DNA from: JAPLMI01 sp043798375 | Lineage (GTDB): Bacteria > Omnitrophota > Gorgyraeia > 2-01-FULL-45-10 | Assembly: GCA_043798375.1 (NCBI GenBank) | Contig: JAZDOS010000029.1 | Span: 62,001-126,000, forward strand | Direction of reading: 5' to 3' | DNA length: 64,000 nucleotides | Notes under the pieces: model-generated | What the model saw: the letters and a program-made list of their open reading frames with translations, nothing else | Told to the model about the DNA's origin: nothing | Database searches by the model: none | Part shown: positions 1 through 6,557 of the stretch, in pieces | Position numbering within the stretch: position 1 is the stretch's first letter | Layout of the letters: the number at the start of each line of letters is the position of its first letter | Made by a program: the position numbers and the translations under genes

Positions 1-1
1 A

Positions 2-1324
2 GCAAGAACCGATAAAATATCTAAAGAAGCCGAAATAGTGGCAAAGGATGAGTCAAAAGAACCTTCCTTTATCCTCGCAGGTATCGCGAGCGGCAGGATC
101 GTAATCCCTAAAAACATCAATCGCAAACTCCGGAAGCCCTGCGGCATAGGCGAAGGCTTAAAGACGAAGATAAACACGAACGTCGGCACCTCCGGGGACT
201 CCTCCGGTATCGCCGAAGAGGCCGAGAAGACGCGAATCGCCGTAGATCTCGGCTCAGACGCCATAATGGACCTTTCGACAGGCCCCGGCATCAGCGAGAC
301 AAGGCGCAAGATCCTCGAAGTGTCAAGTGTTCCCGTCGGCACCGTTCCCATATACGAGATCGTGATAACCGGCGTCGAAAAATTCGGCTCAGTGAAAAAA
401 ATACCCGTTTCCTTCATGTTCGACGTCCTGGAAGAGCAGGCCGCGGACGGAGTCGATTTCTTCACCATACATGCGGGCGTAACGAGGAATGCCGTTCATA
501 TGCTTGCCAAGAAAAGCCGGGTTCTCGATATCGTAAGCCGGGGCGGCGCGCTGATAGCGGAATGGATGGCGGGCAATAACAGGGAAAACCCGTTTTACGA
601 AAAATTCGATCGCGTCCTCGATATAGCGAAGAGATACGACATAACTTTAAGCCTGGGTGACGGTTTGAGGCCGGGTTCGGTCGCTGACGCCACAGACTCA
701 CCCCAAATATCGGAGCTGATTACGCTCGGAGAACTCCAGAATATCTCGCTAAAAGAAGGCGTCCAGGTGATGATAGAAGGGCCCGGGCACGTTCCGATAA
801 ACGAGATCGAGGCAAATGTGCTCTTAGAGAAGGCGATATGCAACCGCGCGCCCTTCTACGTTCTCGGCCCGCTTGTGACAGACGTTGCGCCGGGATACGA
901 CCATATAACAGCCGCGATCGGCGGCGCGCTTGCGGCAAGTAAGGGCGCTGACTTCCTGTGCTATGTAACGCCGTCCGAACACCTGAGACTGCCGACATTG
1001 GAAGACGTCAGGGAAGGCGTCATCGCAAGCCTGATCGCCGCTCACGCAGGCGATATCGCGAAGGGCGTAAAAGGCGCAATCGACTGGGATATCGCTATCT
1101 CGAAGGCGAGAAGGGCAAGGGACTGGGAGAAGCAGTTCAAGCTGGCTCTGGATAAGGAGAAGCCGAGGATATATCGCAAGACGTCAAAGCCCGGCGCGAA
1201 AGACGTCTGCACCATGTGCGGCAAGTACTGTTCTATCAAGGTTTCAGAGAAGTGCCTTAAGGGACTGTCCCCAACGCCCAGAGCTACTAATCGTAGGGGA
1301 CTGTCCCATAAGGTCGCTCATTAA
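2..1324 (+). CDS. thiC: Phosphomethylpyrimidine synthase ThiC, 5' end outside window
   Basis: Radical SAM enzyme converting aminoimidazole ribotide to HMP-phosphate in thiamine synthesis. The frame is open from base 2; the GTG at 38 is unlikely to be the start because the upstream residues (ARTDKISKEAEIVAKDE) match the usual ThiC N-terminus, so roughly the first ten residues are cut off. The body shows the ThiC signatures VIPKN, DLSTG and EGPGHVP. The cluster ligands are C-x2-C-x3-C at codons 1208, 1217 and 1229. The last ~20 residues do not look like ThiC: they are read from a repeat containing two GGGACTGTCCC palindromes (1261-1307), which appears to have replaced the native stop. Any TPP riboswitch would lie upstream of the window. 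Confidence 0.95.
   Translation, partial: ARTDKISKEAEIVAKDESKEPSFILAGIASGRIVIPKNINRKLRKPCGIGEGLKTKINTNVGTSGDSSGIAEEAEKTRIAVDLGSDAIMDLSTGPGISETRRKILEVSSVPVGTVPIYEIVITGVEKFGSVKKIPVSFMFDVLEEQAADGVDFFTIHAGVTRNAVHMLAKKSRVLDIVSRGGALIAEWMAGNNRENPFYEKFDRVLDIAKRYDITLSLGDGLRPGSVADATDSPQISELITLGELQNISLKEGVQVMIEGPGHVPINEIEANVLLEKAICNRAPFYVLGPLVTDVAPGYDHITAAIGGALAASKGADFLCYVTPSEHLRLPTLEDVREGVIASLIAAHAGDIAKGVKGAIDWDIAISKARRARDWEKQFKLALDKEKPRIYRKTSKPGAKDVCTMCGKYCSIKVSEKCLKGLSPTPRATNRRGLSHKVAH
1261..1307. repeat. Paired GGGACTGTCCC palindromes in thiC tail
   Basis: Two identical 11-bp odd palindromes, GGGACTGTCCC at 1261-1271 and 1297-1307, lie 25 bp apart within the last codons of thiC. They resemble the GGGGAC/GTCCCC pairs at 2172-2207 and 3414-3449 and seem to be part of a dispersed repeat family. 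Confidence 0.7.
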
Positions 1325-1396
1325 AATTTTTCGATACAGCAGTAAAATGTGCTGTGTCGAGTGGTTCGCCACATCACATTCCGAAGAGCGATAAAT
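1325..1396. repeat. Internally deleted copy of the 62.1-62.3 kb palindromic element
   Basis: The segment directly after the thiC stop contains a 24-nt stretch (AATGTGCTGTGTCGAG followed by TGGTTCGC) identical to the reverse complement of 62250-62273, then CACATCACATT, the complement of the other arm of that element (AATGTGATGTG, 62123-62133). It therefore looks like both arms of the 62101-62297 element joined without the centre. It can fold into an 11-bp stem with one mismatch and may end thiC transcription. Confidence 0.65.
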
Positions 1397-1443
1397 TTCA
1401 CAGGAGGCTGTATTAAAATAGGGCGTCTATAAGAGACTCGAGC

Positions 1444-2139
1444 ATGGAAAAGAAATGGTATCAAAAAACTGCTATACAAGTAGCCATTATAAGCGGGATT
1501 TTTATATTGATAGCTGCGATCGTACCATTATTTCTAACAAGCAATAAGATTGACACTAGGAAGGATGCTTCGACTTTCCCGGTAAAAAGTGATAATAATA
1601 AAATTGTATCTGCTAAACAGACAGGTAATGGTAACACCATCATTCAAACGAATGATAATTCTATGGTCAATCTAACTATGCAAAAAACGCAATATGCCAA
1701 TGTTGAAGTATTAAGAAAGCTTAAACCACTTGAGACCGGTAAAGATGTTAGTGAGCTACCAAGCGGCATTTATGGATTTTCAGTTGCAAGGGCTATTGTT
1801 TATGGTGCACGATATCCTGGTGACAAATACCTTACGTTATCTAATAAAAAATATGGTAGTTTTTTCGAAATTCAAAAAGTAAAGAATGAATGTTTCGTAA
1901 TAGGCTATATTGGGGATGAAGCCTATGCTAATATTGGTAAAGTTAAGACAGCAAATAGCGTAGAGTTAACTCTGTCTCCCAGTCCATGGGGCTCCATAAA
2001 AAATGTTGTTTCTATTCCTCTTAAGGCCATATTGAAAATAGAAGATAGAGTCATCGATATAGATGAAGATAAAAATACGACAGTTCTGGACATGGTTACG
2101 ACTACCATACTGACAAATGTTTATGAACATGAAAAATAG
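1444..2139 (+). CDS. Hypothetical membrane-anchored protein, AT-rich
   Basis: 231-residue protein of unrecognised family. Residues about 9-30 form one strong N-terminal membrane segment (IQVAIISGIFILIAAIVPLF) after a short basic start, so the remainder is probably outside the cytoplasm. The soluble part is rich in Asn, Thr and Val, with no motif I can name. Codon use is clearly AT-rich (many AAT, ATT, TTA, GAT), unlike thiC upstream, which suggests recent acquisition. The nearest good Shine-Dalgarno (CAGGAGG near 1401) is ~40 bp upstream, so the ATG at 1444 is the best but not a certain start. Confidence 0.6.
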   Translation: MEKKWYQKTAIQVAIISGIFILIAAIVPLFLTSNKIDTRKDASTFPVKSDNNKIVSAKQTGNGNTIIQTNDNSMVNLTMQKTQYANVEVLRKLKPLETGKDVSELPSGIYGFSVARAIVYGARYPGDKYLTLSNKKYGSFFEIQKVKNECFVIGYIGDEAYANIGKVKTANSVELTLSPSPWGSIKNVVSIPLKAILKIEDRVIDIDEDKNTTVLDMVTTTILTNVYEHEK

Positions 2140-2171
2140 AATTGATTGAAAAAATAGGGGGATTAGGATTA

Positions 2172-2207
2172 GGGGACGATTTCAAAATTAAGATCAGATG
2201 TGTCCCC
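2172..2207. repeat. GGGGAC-N24-GTCCCC inverted pair
   Basis: GGGGAC at 2172-2177 and GTCCCC at 2202-2207 are separated by exactly 24 nt, the same spacing as the copy at 3414-3449 with unrelated spacer sequence. Confidence 0.5.
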
Positions 2208-2305
2208 GATACTCAGGGACGGCGTAATAGGTAGGGAACTTTACGGGTGACGCGACCGAGGCTTTTCGCATATGGGCGAGCATGGGATGGGGGTGCCCGC
2301 CGTTT

Positions 2306-2364
2306 AGGATTGCATAACCGTAAGCCCGCGGCCCAGTTTTGCTAGTCCGGTTGTAGGCAATCCT
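2306..2364 (+). other. Possible structured RNA upstream of the DUF6485 gene
   Basis: An outer 8-bp stem (AGGATTGC 2306-2313 with GCAATCCT 2357-2364) encloses a 5-bp stem (AACCG 2316-2320 with CGGTT 2348-2352). It lies in the 256-bp gap before 2396. It matches no riboswitch class I can recall, and it could equally be decayed coding sequence. Confidence 0.25.
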
Positions 2365-2395
2365 GGCGGACATTTATAGGATAGAGGGAAGAACA

Positions 2396-2590
2396 ATGGC
2401 GGATTGCAGTAATAAGAAGAAAAACTTGGCGATGTGCAATTGCACATATGCAGGATGTCCGAGGCATGGCATATGCTGTGAATGTCTTGCCTATCACAGG
2501 AAGAATAGTGAGCTGCCGGCATGTTATTTCGATAAAGAGGCGGAAAGAACCTATGACCGCTCTTTTAATAATTTCATGAGAAATAGATAG
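2396..2590 (+). CDS. DUF6485 family small cysteine-rich protein
   Basis: 64-residue protein with seven cysteines, including CNCTYAGCPRHGICCECLAYH, then a conserved-looking tail with LPACYFDKEAERTYDRS. This matches my recollection of the DUF6485 family, small probably metal-binding proteins of unknown role common in anaerobes. The Shine-Dalgarno-like AGAGGGAAG lies a few bases before the ATG. It is followed 12 bp later by the DUF5674 gene. Confidence 0.8.
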   Translation: MADCSNKKKNLAMCNCTYAGCPRHGICCECLAYHRKNSELPACYFDKEAERTYDRSFNNFMRNR

Positions 2591-2602
2591 GGGTATTGAA
2601 CA

Positions 2603-2932
2603 ATGCTATTAATTATTAAAAAGAAGGTGGACGAAAATATTCTCAAGAAAGTGGCTGAGGATCTGAACGGCTACGTGAAGGTTGTGGTGGATGTCCGCCG
2701 GAAGATTTTATCTGCCGGCGGAACAATGCATGTCGATGGAGAAAGACTGTTGCTGGAAGACGGCGGTAAGCAATCCGATTTGTGGGGTGGAGGTATAGAT
2801 CTTGAGACCAATTCAATTGATTTTGACTCATTGATTAATTTAAGGCCAAGACAAGCCAATACCAGCCGCGAGGTTTTAAATCAGGATATACGCAAGCAGA
2901 TGGAAACGATAATTCATAGCTTACTGAGGTAG
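2603..2932 (+). CDS. DUF5674 family protein
   Basis: 109-residue protein. The central section (ILSAGGTMHVDGERLLLEDG, then SDLWGGGID, then LINLRPRQANTSREV) matches the DUF5674 family as I know it, whose function is not established. Only 2 bp separate its stop from the next ATG, so the two small genes form a pair, an arrangement typical of toxin-antitoxin or protein-partner modules. That functional reading is inference. Confidence 0.7.
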   Translation: MLLIIKKKVDENILKKVAEDLNGYVKVVVDVRRKILSAGGTMHVDGERLLLEDGGKQSDLWGGGIDLETNSIDFDSLINLRPRQANTSREVLNQDIRKQMETIIHSLLR

Positions 2933-2934
2933 CC

Positions 2935-3219
2935 ATGAACGCACAGGAATTGACTTTAAACATTGCCGTTAATTTGGGACGTATCGGAAGGTGGGCTTCC
3001 GAGGGCAGGATTAATCGATTGAATCAATTTTTGAAGGAGACCGATGAATATATTCATCAACTTGAGCAAGCTCCGAAATCGGCACGATTTCAATCAACCT
3101 TTGAGATATTTAAAAAAACTTTCGATGAACTAAAAAGTGATATGCAGTTAGATTCGGCATGGGCGGAAACAATGTTTACATGGGCTAATATATTGACACA
3201 TCGCGCAAGATTAGCTTAA
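2935..3219 (+). CDS. Hypothetical partner of DUF5674
   Basis: 94-residue, probably all-helical cytoplasmic protein without cysteine or a membrane segment. It starts 2 bp after the DUF5674 stop (TAG CC ATG) and is surely co-translated with it. I recognise no domain. Its N-terminus (LTLNIAVNLGRIGRWASEGR) resembles helical partner proteins of accessory gene pairs, but this is weak. Confidence 0.6.
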   Translation: MNAQELTLNIAVNLGRIGRWASEGRINRLNQFLKETDEYIHQLEQAPKSARFQSTFEIFKKTFDELKSDMQLDSAWAETMFTWANILTHRARLA

Positions 3220-3227
3220 CGGAAGAA

Positions 3228-3485
3228 ATGAAAACATACACCAGCTACCTCTGGTTCAACACGAAGAACAGGCAGGAGTTTATCAATATAACGCCTCAGG
3301 TGGAGGAAGCTGTCAAGAATAGCAAGGTAAAAGAGGGGTTGTGCCTCGTTAACGCCATGCACATAACGAGCTCCTGCTTTATCAACGACAAAAACTTGGA
3401 AACTTGGAAACTTGGGGACGGTTCTCGTGGTAATCCCGGACCTGTCCCCGGAGAGCGGGAAATGGCCGGTGGGGTTAAGACGTAA
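3228..3485 (+). pseudogene. Truncated YjbQ (UPF0047) paralogue broken by repeats
   Basis: The first ~56 residues (MKTYTSYLWFNTKNRQEF to CFINDK) align with the first half of the intact YjbQ at 4233-4649. Homology then stops and the frame runs into three tandem copies of AAACTTGG (3392-3415) and a GGGGAC-N24-GTCCCC pair (3414-3449), reaching an unrelated stop. The conserved C-terminal half (GRGVVVAITGGKL...) is absent. The nucleotide match to the intact copy is only moderate, so this is an old paralogue rather than a fresh duplication. Confidence 0.8.
3392..3449. repeat. Tandem AAACTTGG x3 plus GGGGAC-N24-GTCCCC pair
   Basis: Three perfect 8-bp tandem copies (3392-3399, 3400-3407, 3408-3415) run directly into GGGGAC (3414-3419), which pairs with GTCCCC (3444-3449). 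The insertion point coincides with loss of homology in the YjbQ paralogue. Confidence 0.75.
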
Positions 3486-3581
3486 AATTTTTTCTGGTCC
3501 CTGTCTACTGGAAACTAAACATGACAGCGATTAAGAAAATAGGGGACATGTCATGCGGTCATTGGAGTTACAAAATACCTG

Positions 3582-3637
3582 TTGACAAGTGGATACTATT
3601 AGTGTATACTTTTAGTAGATAGTAACAGGAGGTGGCA
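3582..3637 (+). promoter_or_regulatory. Strong sigma70-type promoter and RBS of the toxin-antitoxin operon
   Basis: TTGACA (3582-3587), a 17-bp spacer and TATACT (3605-3610) make a near-consensus promoter. The inverted repeat TACTAT/ATAGTA flanks the -10 box and GTATAC overlaps it, which are plausible operator half-sites for the ribbon-helix-helix antitoxin. AGGAGG (3628-3633) precedes the ATG at 3639 by 5 nt. Confidence 0.8.
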
Positions 3638-3638
3638 T

Positions 3639-3890
3639 ATGAGAGCACAGCATATAAATATCACGATCCCGGCCAATTTGAAGATAAGGATCGATGAGGA
3701 ATCAAGGCGGGAGCATATCGGGAGAAGCACTATTATCCAGAAAGCCGTCAGTCTATATCTGGAACTTATAAAAAAGAAGAGAATCAGGGCGCTTCTTGCG
3801 GAAGGCTATAATGAAATGGCGGGGGAATCGCTTAAAATTACGCATGAATTTGAGTTGTTAGACGATGAGGCGATGAAGTATGCCGATTAA
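3639..3890 (+). CDS. Ribbon-helix-helix antitoxin (CopG/MazE-like)
   Basis: 83 residues. The N-terminus (QHINITIPANLKIRIDEESRREHIGRSTIIQKAVSLYLE) is a typical ribbon-helix-helix DNA-binding fold: an alternating strand, then two helices. The acidic, flexible C-terminus (residues ~55-83) would wrap the toxin. It is the first gene of a two-gene operon and overlaps the MazF gene by 11 bp. Autoregulation through the repeats around its promoter is inferred from family behaviour. Confidence 0.85.
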   Translation: MRAQHINITIPANLKIRIDEESRREHIGRSTIIQKAVSLYLELIKKKRIRALLAEGYNEMAGESLKITHEFELLDDEAMKYAD

Positions 3891-4224
3891 ACGCGGCGAT
3901 ATCTTCTATGTGGATTTAAATCCCGCAAAAGGTTCTGAGCAGGCAGGCAGGAGGCCTGTGCTTATCATTCAAAACGATATCGGTAATGCTCATGCCCCTA
4001 CCGTTATTATCGCGCCGCTCACGACTAAGAAACTATCCAAAGAATATCCGACCAACGTACACGTCAAGAAAGGTGTCGCCGGATTAAAAGAAGATTCAGC
4101 CGTGTTATTGTCGCAGGTTAGGACAATCGATAAAACAAGGTTGGGGAAAAGAGTGGGCGGCTTTCCGGCAGACATTATGCTTAAGGTTGATGAGGCGATC
4201 AAAATAAGCTTGGGGCTTGTCTAA
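3880..4224 (+). CDS. MazF/PemK-family mRNA interferase toxin
   Basis: 114 residues, the usual MazF length. It shows the family N-terminus KRGDIFYVDLNPAKGSEQAGRRPVLIIQND, the NAHAPTVIIAPLTTK segment, and the SAVLLSQVRTIDKTRL block that carries the conserved Ser and Arg of the ribonuclease active site. It should cleave mRNA at specific sites when freed from the overlapping antitoxin. The pair lies between a broken and an intact YjbQ gene. Confidence 0.9.
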   Translation: MPIKRGDIFYVDLNPAKGSEQAGRRPVLIIQNDIGNAHAPTVIIAPLTTKKLSKEYPTNVHVKKGVAGLKEDSAVLLSQVRTIDKTRLGKRVGGFPADIMLKVDEAIKISLGLV

Positions 4225-4232
4225 AAAAGAGA

Positions 4233-4649
4233 ATGAAAACATATACCCAATATCTCTGGCTCAACACGAAGAAACGGCATGAATTTGTGAATATAACCTC
4301 CGATGTCGAGGCCGCTGTCGGGAAGAGCGGCGTCAAGGAAGGCCTGTGCCTCGTCAACGCAATGCATATCACAGCCAGCGTATTTATCAACGACAATGAA
4401 TCGGGGCTGCATCAGGATTTCAGCGAATGGCTGGAAAGGATAGCCCCTTACGGTAAAGACAAGTATAAACATAATTTGACCGGCGAGGATAACGCCGATG
4501 CGCACTTGAAGCGGACGATAATGGGGCGCGGGGTGGTGGTTGCGATTACGGGCGGTAAGCTCGATTTCGGGCCATGGGAAGCGATCTTCTACGGTGAGTT
4601 CGACGGGCAACGCAGGAAGCGCGTGCTTGTTAAAATAATCGGGGAGTGA
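4233..4649 (+). CDS. YjbQ / UPF0047 family protein
   Basis: 138 residues, full family length. The conserved features are the N-terminal KEGLCLVNAMHITASVFIND, an NADAHLKRTIMGRG metal-site-like segment with His, and the C-terminal KRVLVKIIGE strand. UPF0047 members have been linked to weak thiamine phosphate synthase activity, but the cellular role is unsettled. The gene starts 8 bp after the MazF stop. A degraded paralogue lies upstream at 3228. Confidence 0.88.
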   Translation: MKTYTQYLWLNTKKRHEFVNITSDVEAAVGKSGVKEGLCLVNAMHITASVFINDNESGLHQDFSEWLERIAPYGKDKYKHNLTGEDNADAHLKRTIMGRGVVVAITGGKLDFGPWEAIFYGEFDGQRRKRVLVKIIGE

Positions 4650-4668
4650 CAGAGGAGGAAATGAAACC

Positions 4669-4833
4669 ATGAAGTATCTAAAAGGATCGAGCGTCAGGGC
4701 GGTTTATAAGAAATTGTTGATTGCGGCGATTGTTATATACATCATAGGTTCGTGTATGATACAGGCGGACCTGTGTTACAGGCTTGGCATGATAGAACAC
4801 AAATTGTGCCATACCTCTTTCGATCGTAGATGA
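4669..4833 (+). CDS. Tiny single-pass membrane protein (54 aa)
   Basis: 54 codons from ATG 4669, with AGAGGAGG ~13 bp upstream and a second ATG at 4661 out of frame. The N-terminus is basic (MKYLKGSSVRAVYKK), followed by a hydrophobic segment (LLIAAIVIYIIGSCMI) and a short tail with three cysteines. I know no family. It lies between yjbQ and a cupin remnant. Confidence 0.45.
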   Translation: MKYLKGSSVRAVYKKLLIAAIVIYIIGSCMIQADLCYRLGMIEHKLCHTSFDRR

Positions 4834-4846
4834 AGGCGATAATCAT

Positions 4847-4978
4847 ATGGCTGATGTAAAAGTACAGAAACTGACGAAGGAAGAGCTCGGGAAGGGCGAC
4901 TTTGTCACTTTCCCCGAAGGGCTGGCATGCACGTGGGATATAAAAATTCCCGTAAAGAAACATTACAATTTTAAATAA
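4847..4978 (+). pseudogene. Cupin gene collapsed by in-frame internal deletion
   Basis: 43 codons. Residues 1-14 (MADVKVQKLTKEEL) look like the start and residues 15-43 (GKGDFVTFPEGLACTWDI, then PVKKHYNF) like the end of a small EutQ-type cupin of ~90 residues. The central barrel strands, with the CYILEG-type segment and metal ligands, are missing, as if ~45 codons were removed without shifting frame. The stop overlaps the next start (TAATG), so it may still serve translational coupling to the PfkB gene. Confidence 0.6.
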
Positions 4979-5877
4979 TGAGTATATTGGTAGTCGGTTC
5001 GGTTGCGATAGATTCGATCAAGACGCCGTTCGGCAGGAGAAATGAGGCGCTCGGCGGATCCGCGACGTATTTTTCCATGGCGGCGTCTTTCTTCAACAAG
5101 GTCAATGTCGTCGCGACAGTGGGTGAGGATTTTCCCGGGAAATATATCACTCTATTCAAAAGTAAAAAGATCGGAGTCGACGGGCTGCATGTCGCCCGCG
5201 GCAAGACATTCAGGTGGAAGGGCTGGTATGATTATGACCTCAATACGGCGCATACGGTCTATACGCACCTTAACGTATTCAAAGATTTCGCCCCGGAAGT
5301 ACCGCCGGCCCTTCGCAGGTCTCGGTGCGTATTTTTGGCGAATATCGATCCGGAGCTGCAGTATAACGTATTGAAACAGGTCGACCGCCCTGCGATCGTC
5401 GCGGCAGACTCGATGAACTACTGGTTGACACACAAGAAAAAGGCATTCGAACGGCTTCTCGGCAAGGTCGACGTCCTGCTCTTAAACGACGCTGAGGCGA
5501 GGCAGTTCAGCGGCGAGTCGAATCTGGTGAATGCCGCAAAATTCATCATTTCATCCGGCCCAAAGGCGGTAATTATAAAAAAGGGCGAGCATGGCGTAAT
5601 ATATTTTTCAAAAAATACCCATTTTATTGCACCGGCGTATCTTCTCGAATCGATATATGATCCTACGGGCGCGGGAGATACGTTCGCCGGCGGCTTGATG
5701 GGTTATTTAAGCAGGGCCCCGCGTATCAATGAAGCGAGTATACGAAAGGGCATAATATACGGCAGTATCCTGGCATCGTTCGCAGTGGAAGACTTCAGCG
5801 TCAACAGGCTTTTGGGCATATCGATGAAAGATATAAATAAAAGATATGAACATTACAGGGAGGTAACGAAATTTTGA
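4978..5877 (+). CDS. PfkB-family carbohydrate kinase
   Basis: 299-residue ribokinase-fold sugar kinase. The N-terminus ILVVGSVAIDSI and the LGGSATYFSMAASFF segment form the first PfkB signature. The second (DPTGAGDTFAGG, residues 228-239) carries the anion-hole GAGD and catalytic Asp234. The substrate cannot be fixed from sequence; adenosine, ribose or a nucleoside sugar are the usual possibilities. The start overlaps the cupin remnant (TAATG). The stop is 6 bp before tRNA-Gly on the same strand. Confidence 0.88.
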   Translation: MSILVVGSVAIDSIKTPFGRRNEALGGSATYFSMAASFFNKVNVVATVGEDFPGKYITLFKSKKIGVDGLHVARGKTFRWKGWYDYDLNTAHTVYTHLNVFKDFAPEVPPALRRSRCVFLANIDPELQYNVLKQVDRPAIVAADSMNYWLTHKKKAFERLLGKVDVLLLNDAEARQFSGESNLVNAAKFIISSGPKAVIIKKGEHGVIYFSKNTHFIAPAYLLESIYDPTGAGDTFAGGLMGYLSRAPRINEASIRKGIIYGSILASFAVEDFSVNRLLGISMKDINKRYEHYREVTKF

Positions 5878-5883
5878 TGCCGG

Positions 5884-5957
5884 GCGAGCGTAGTTCAATG
5901 GTAGAATACCAGCTTCCCAAGCTGGCTACGGGGGTTCGATTCCCCTCGCTCGCTCCA
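5884..5957 (+). tRNA. tRNA-Gly(CCC)
   Basis: 74-nt cloverleaf. Acceptor GCGAGCG pairs with CGCTCGC; D arm GTTCAATGGTAGAAT; anticodon stem CCAGC/GCTGG with loop TTCCCAA giving anticodon CCC; T arm GGGGG-TTCGATT-CCCCT; discriminator T; encoded CCA. It sits 6 bp after the PfkB stop with no space before the next coding frame. Confidence 0.97.
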
Positions 5958-5972
5958 GTTCTGTTGCTACTT

Positions 5973-6446
5973 ATGCCGGTATTTATGACTGCGGGCTGCG
6001 CGACGGCGCCGGCCGCTACTCCTCCGATAGGGTCGCCCATCGCAACGCATGGAGCCGTAATTTATCAAAAAGAATATTTTACCTGGCCTGTTAAAGGCTG
6101 CATCCTGGCGCCATACGGCTCGAAAGTAGATAACATTATCAATAAAGGCGTAGATATAAGGGTACCTGAAGGGTCAAGCGTCAAGGCGGCGAGGTCCGGC
6201 AGGGTTGTTTATTGCGATTCTTATTTGAAAGGGTTCGGCAAAACGATTATAATAGACCACGGCGAAGGATTGCAAACCGTGTATTCATACAACTCGGACA
6301 TCCTGGTAAGTGTAGGCGCAAACGTGTCTAAGTATGAGACGATAGCAAAGGCGGGGAGGACCGGCAGGGCAAAAGAGTCGAGCCTGCATTTTGAGGTTCG
6401 TAAAAACGGCGAGCCGCAGAATCCGCTGTATTATTTACCCCGTTAG
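5973..6446 (+). CDS. LytM/M23-domain lipoprotein with degenerate active site
   Basis: 157 residues from ATG 5973; the open frame continues back through the tRNA, so the true N-terminus is uncertain. A hydrophobic run ending MTAGC-AT looks like a lipobox, but a proper basic n-region would have to be encoded inside the tRNA gene. The LytM domain (GVDIRVPEGSSVKAARSG to SSLHFEVRKNGEP) has Asn in place of the H of HxxxD and Ser in place of the first H of HxH, so peptidase activity is unlikely. An NlpD/EnvC-like amidase-activator role is possible. The last codons, CCC CGT TAG, belong to the hairpin repeat at 6437. Confidence 0.7.
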   Translation: MPVFMTAGCATAPAATPPIGSPIATHGAVIYQKEYFTWPVKGCILAPYGSKVDNIINKGVDIRVPEGSSVKAARSGRVVYCDSYLKGFGKTIIIDHGEGLQTVYSYNSDILVSVGANVSKYETIAKAGRTGRAKESSLHFEVRKNGEPQNPLYYLPR

Positions 6447-6537
6447 AAAGGAACTTTGTAACGGGACGGGGATGATAAAAATAAATAACATTTATTTAGA
6501 AAGGGTGGGCTTAAAGCCCCATCCTTTCTAACGGGGT
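6437..6537. repeat. CCCCGTTAGAAA-family hairpin, long-loop form
   Basis: A perfect 15-bp inverted repeat (6437-6451 with 6523-6537) encloses 71 nt. A second, mutually exclusive pairing exists: AGAAAGGGTGGGC (6499-6510 region) with GCCCCATCCTTTCT (6516-6529 region), which uses the same 3' arm. The left arm contains the stop codon of the upstream lipoprotein gene and the right arm ends ~20 bp before the next gene. Confidence 0.85.
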
Positions 6538-6557
6538 TTACCGCGTTGAGGGAAATT

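Noticed and set aside
2..37. ThiC starting at GTG 38
   Set aside because: The frame is open to the window edge and the upstream residues fit the ThiC N-terminus, so the gene is clipped rather than started at 38.
5874..5972. Coding start at 5874 for the LytM protein
   Set aside because: The frame MMPGERSSMVEYQLPKLATG is the well-known spurious translation of a tRNA gene; the bases form a complete tRNA-Gly.
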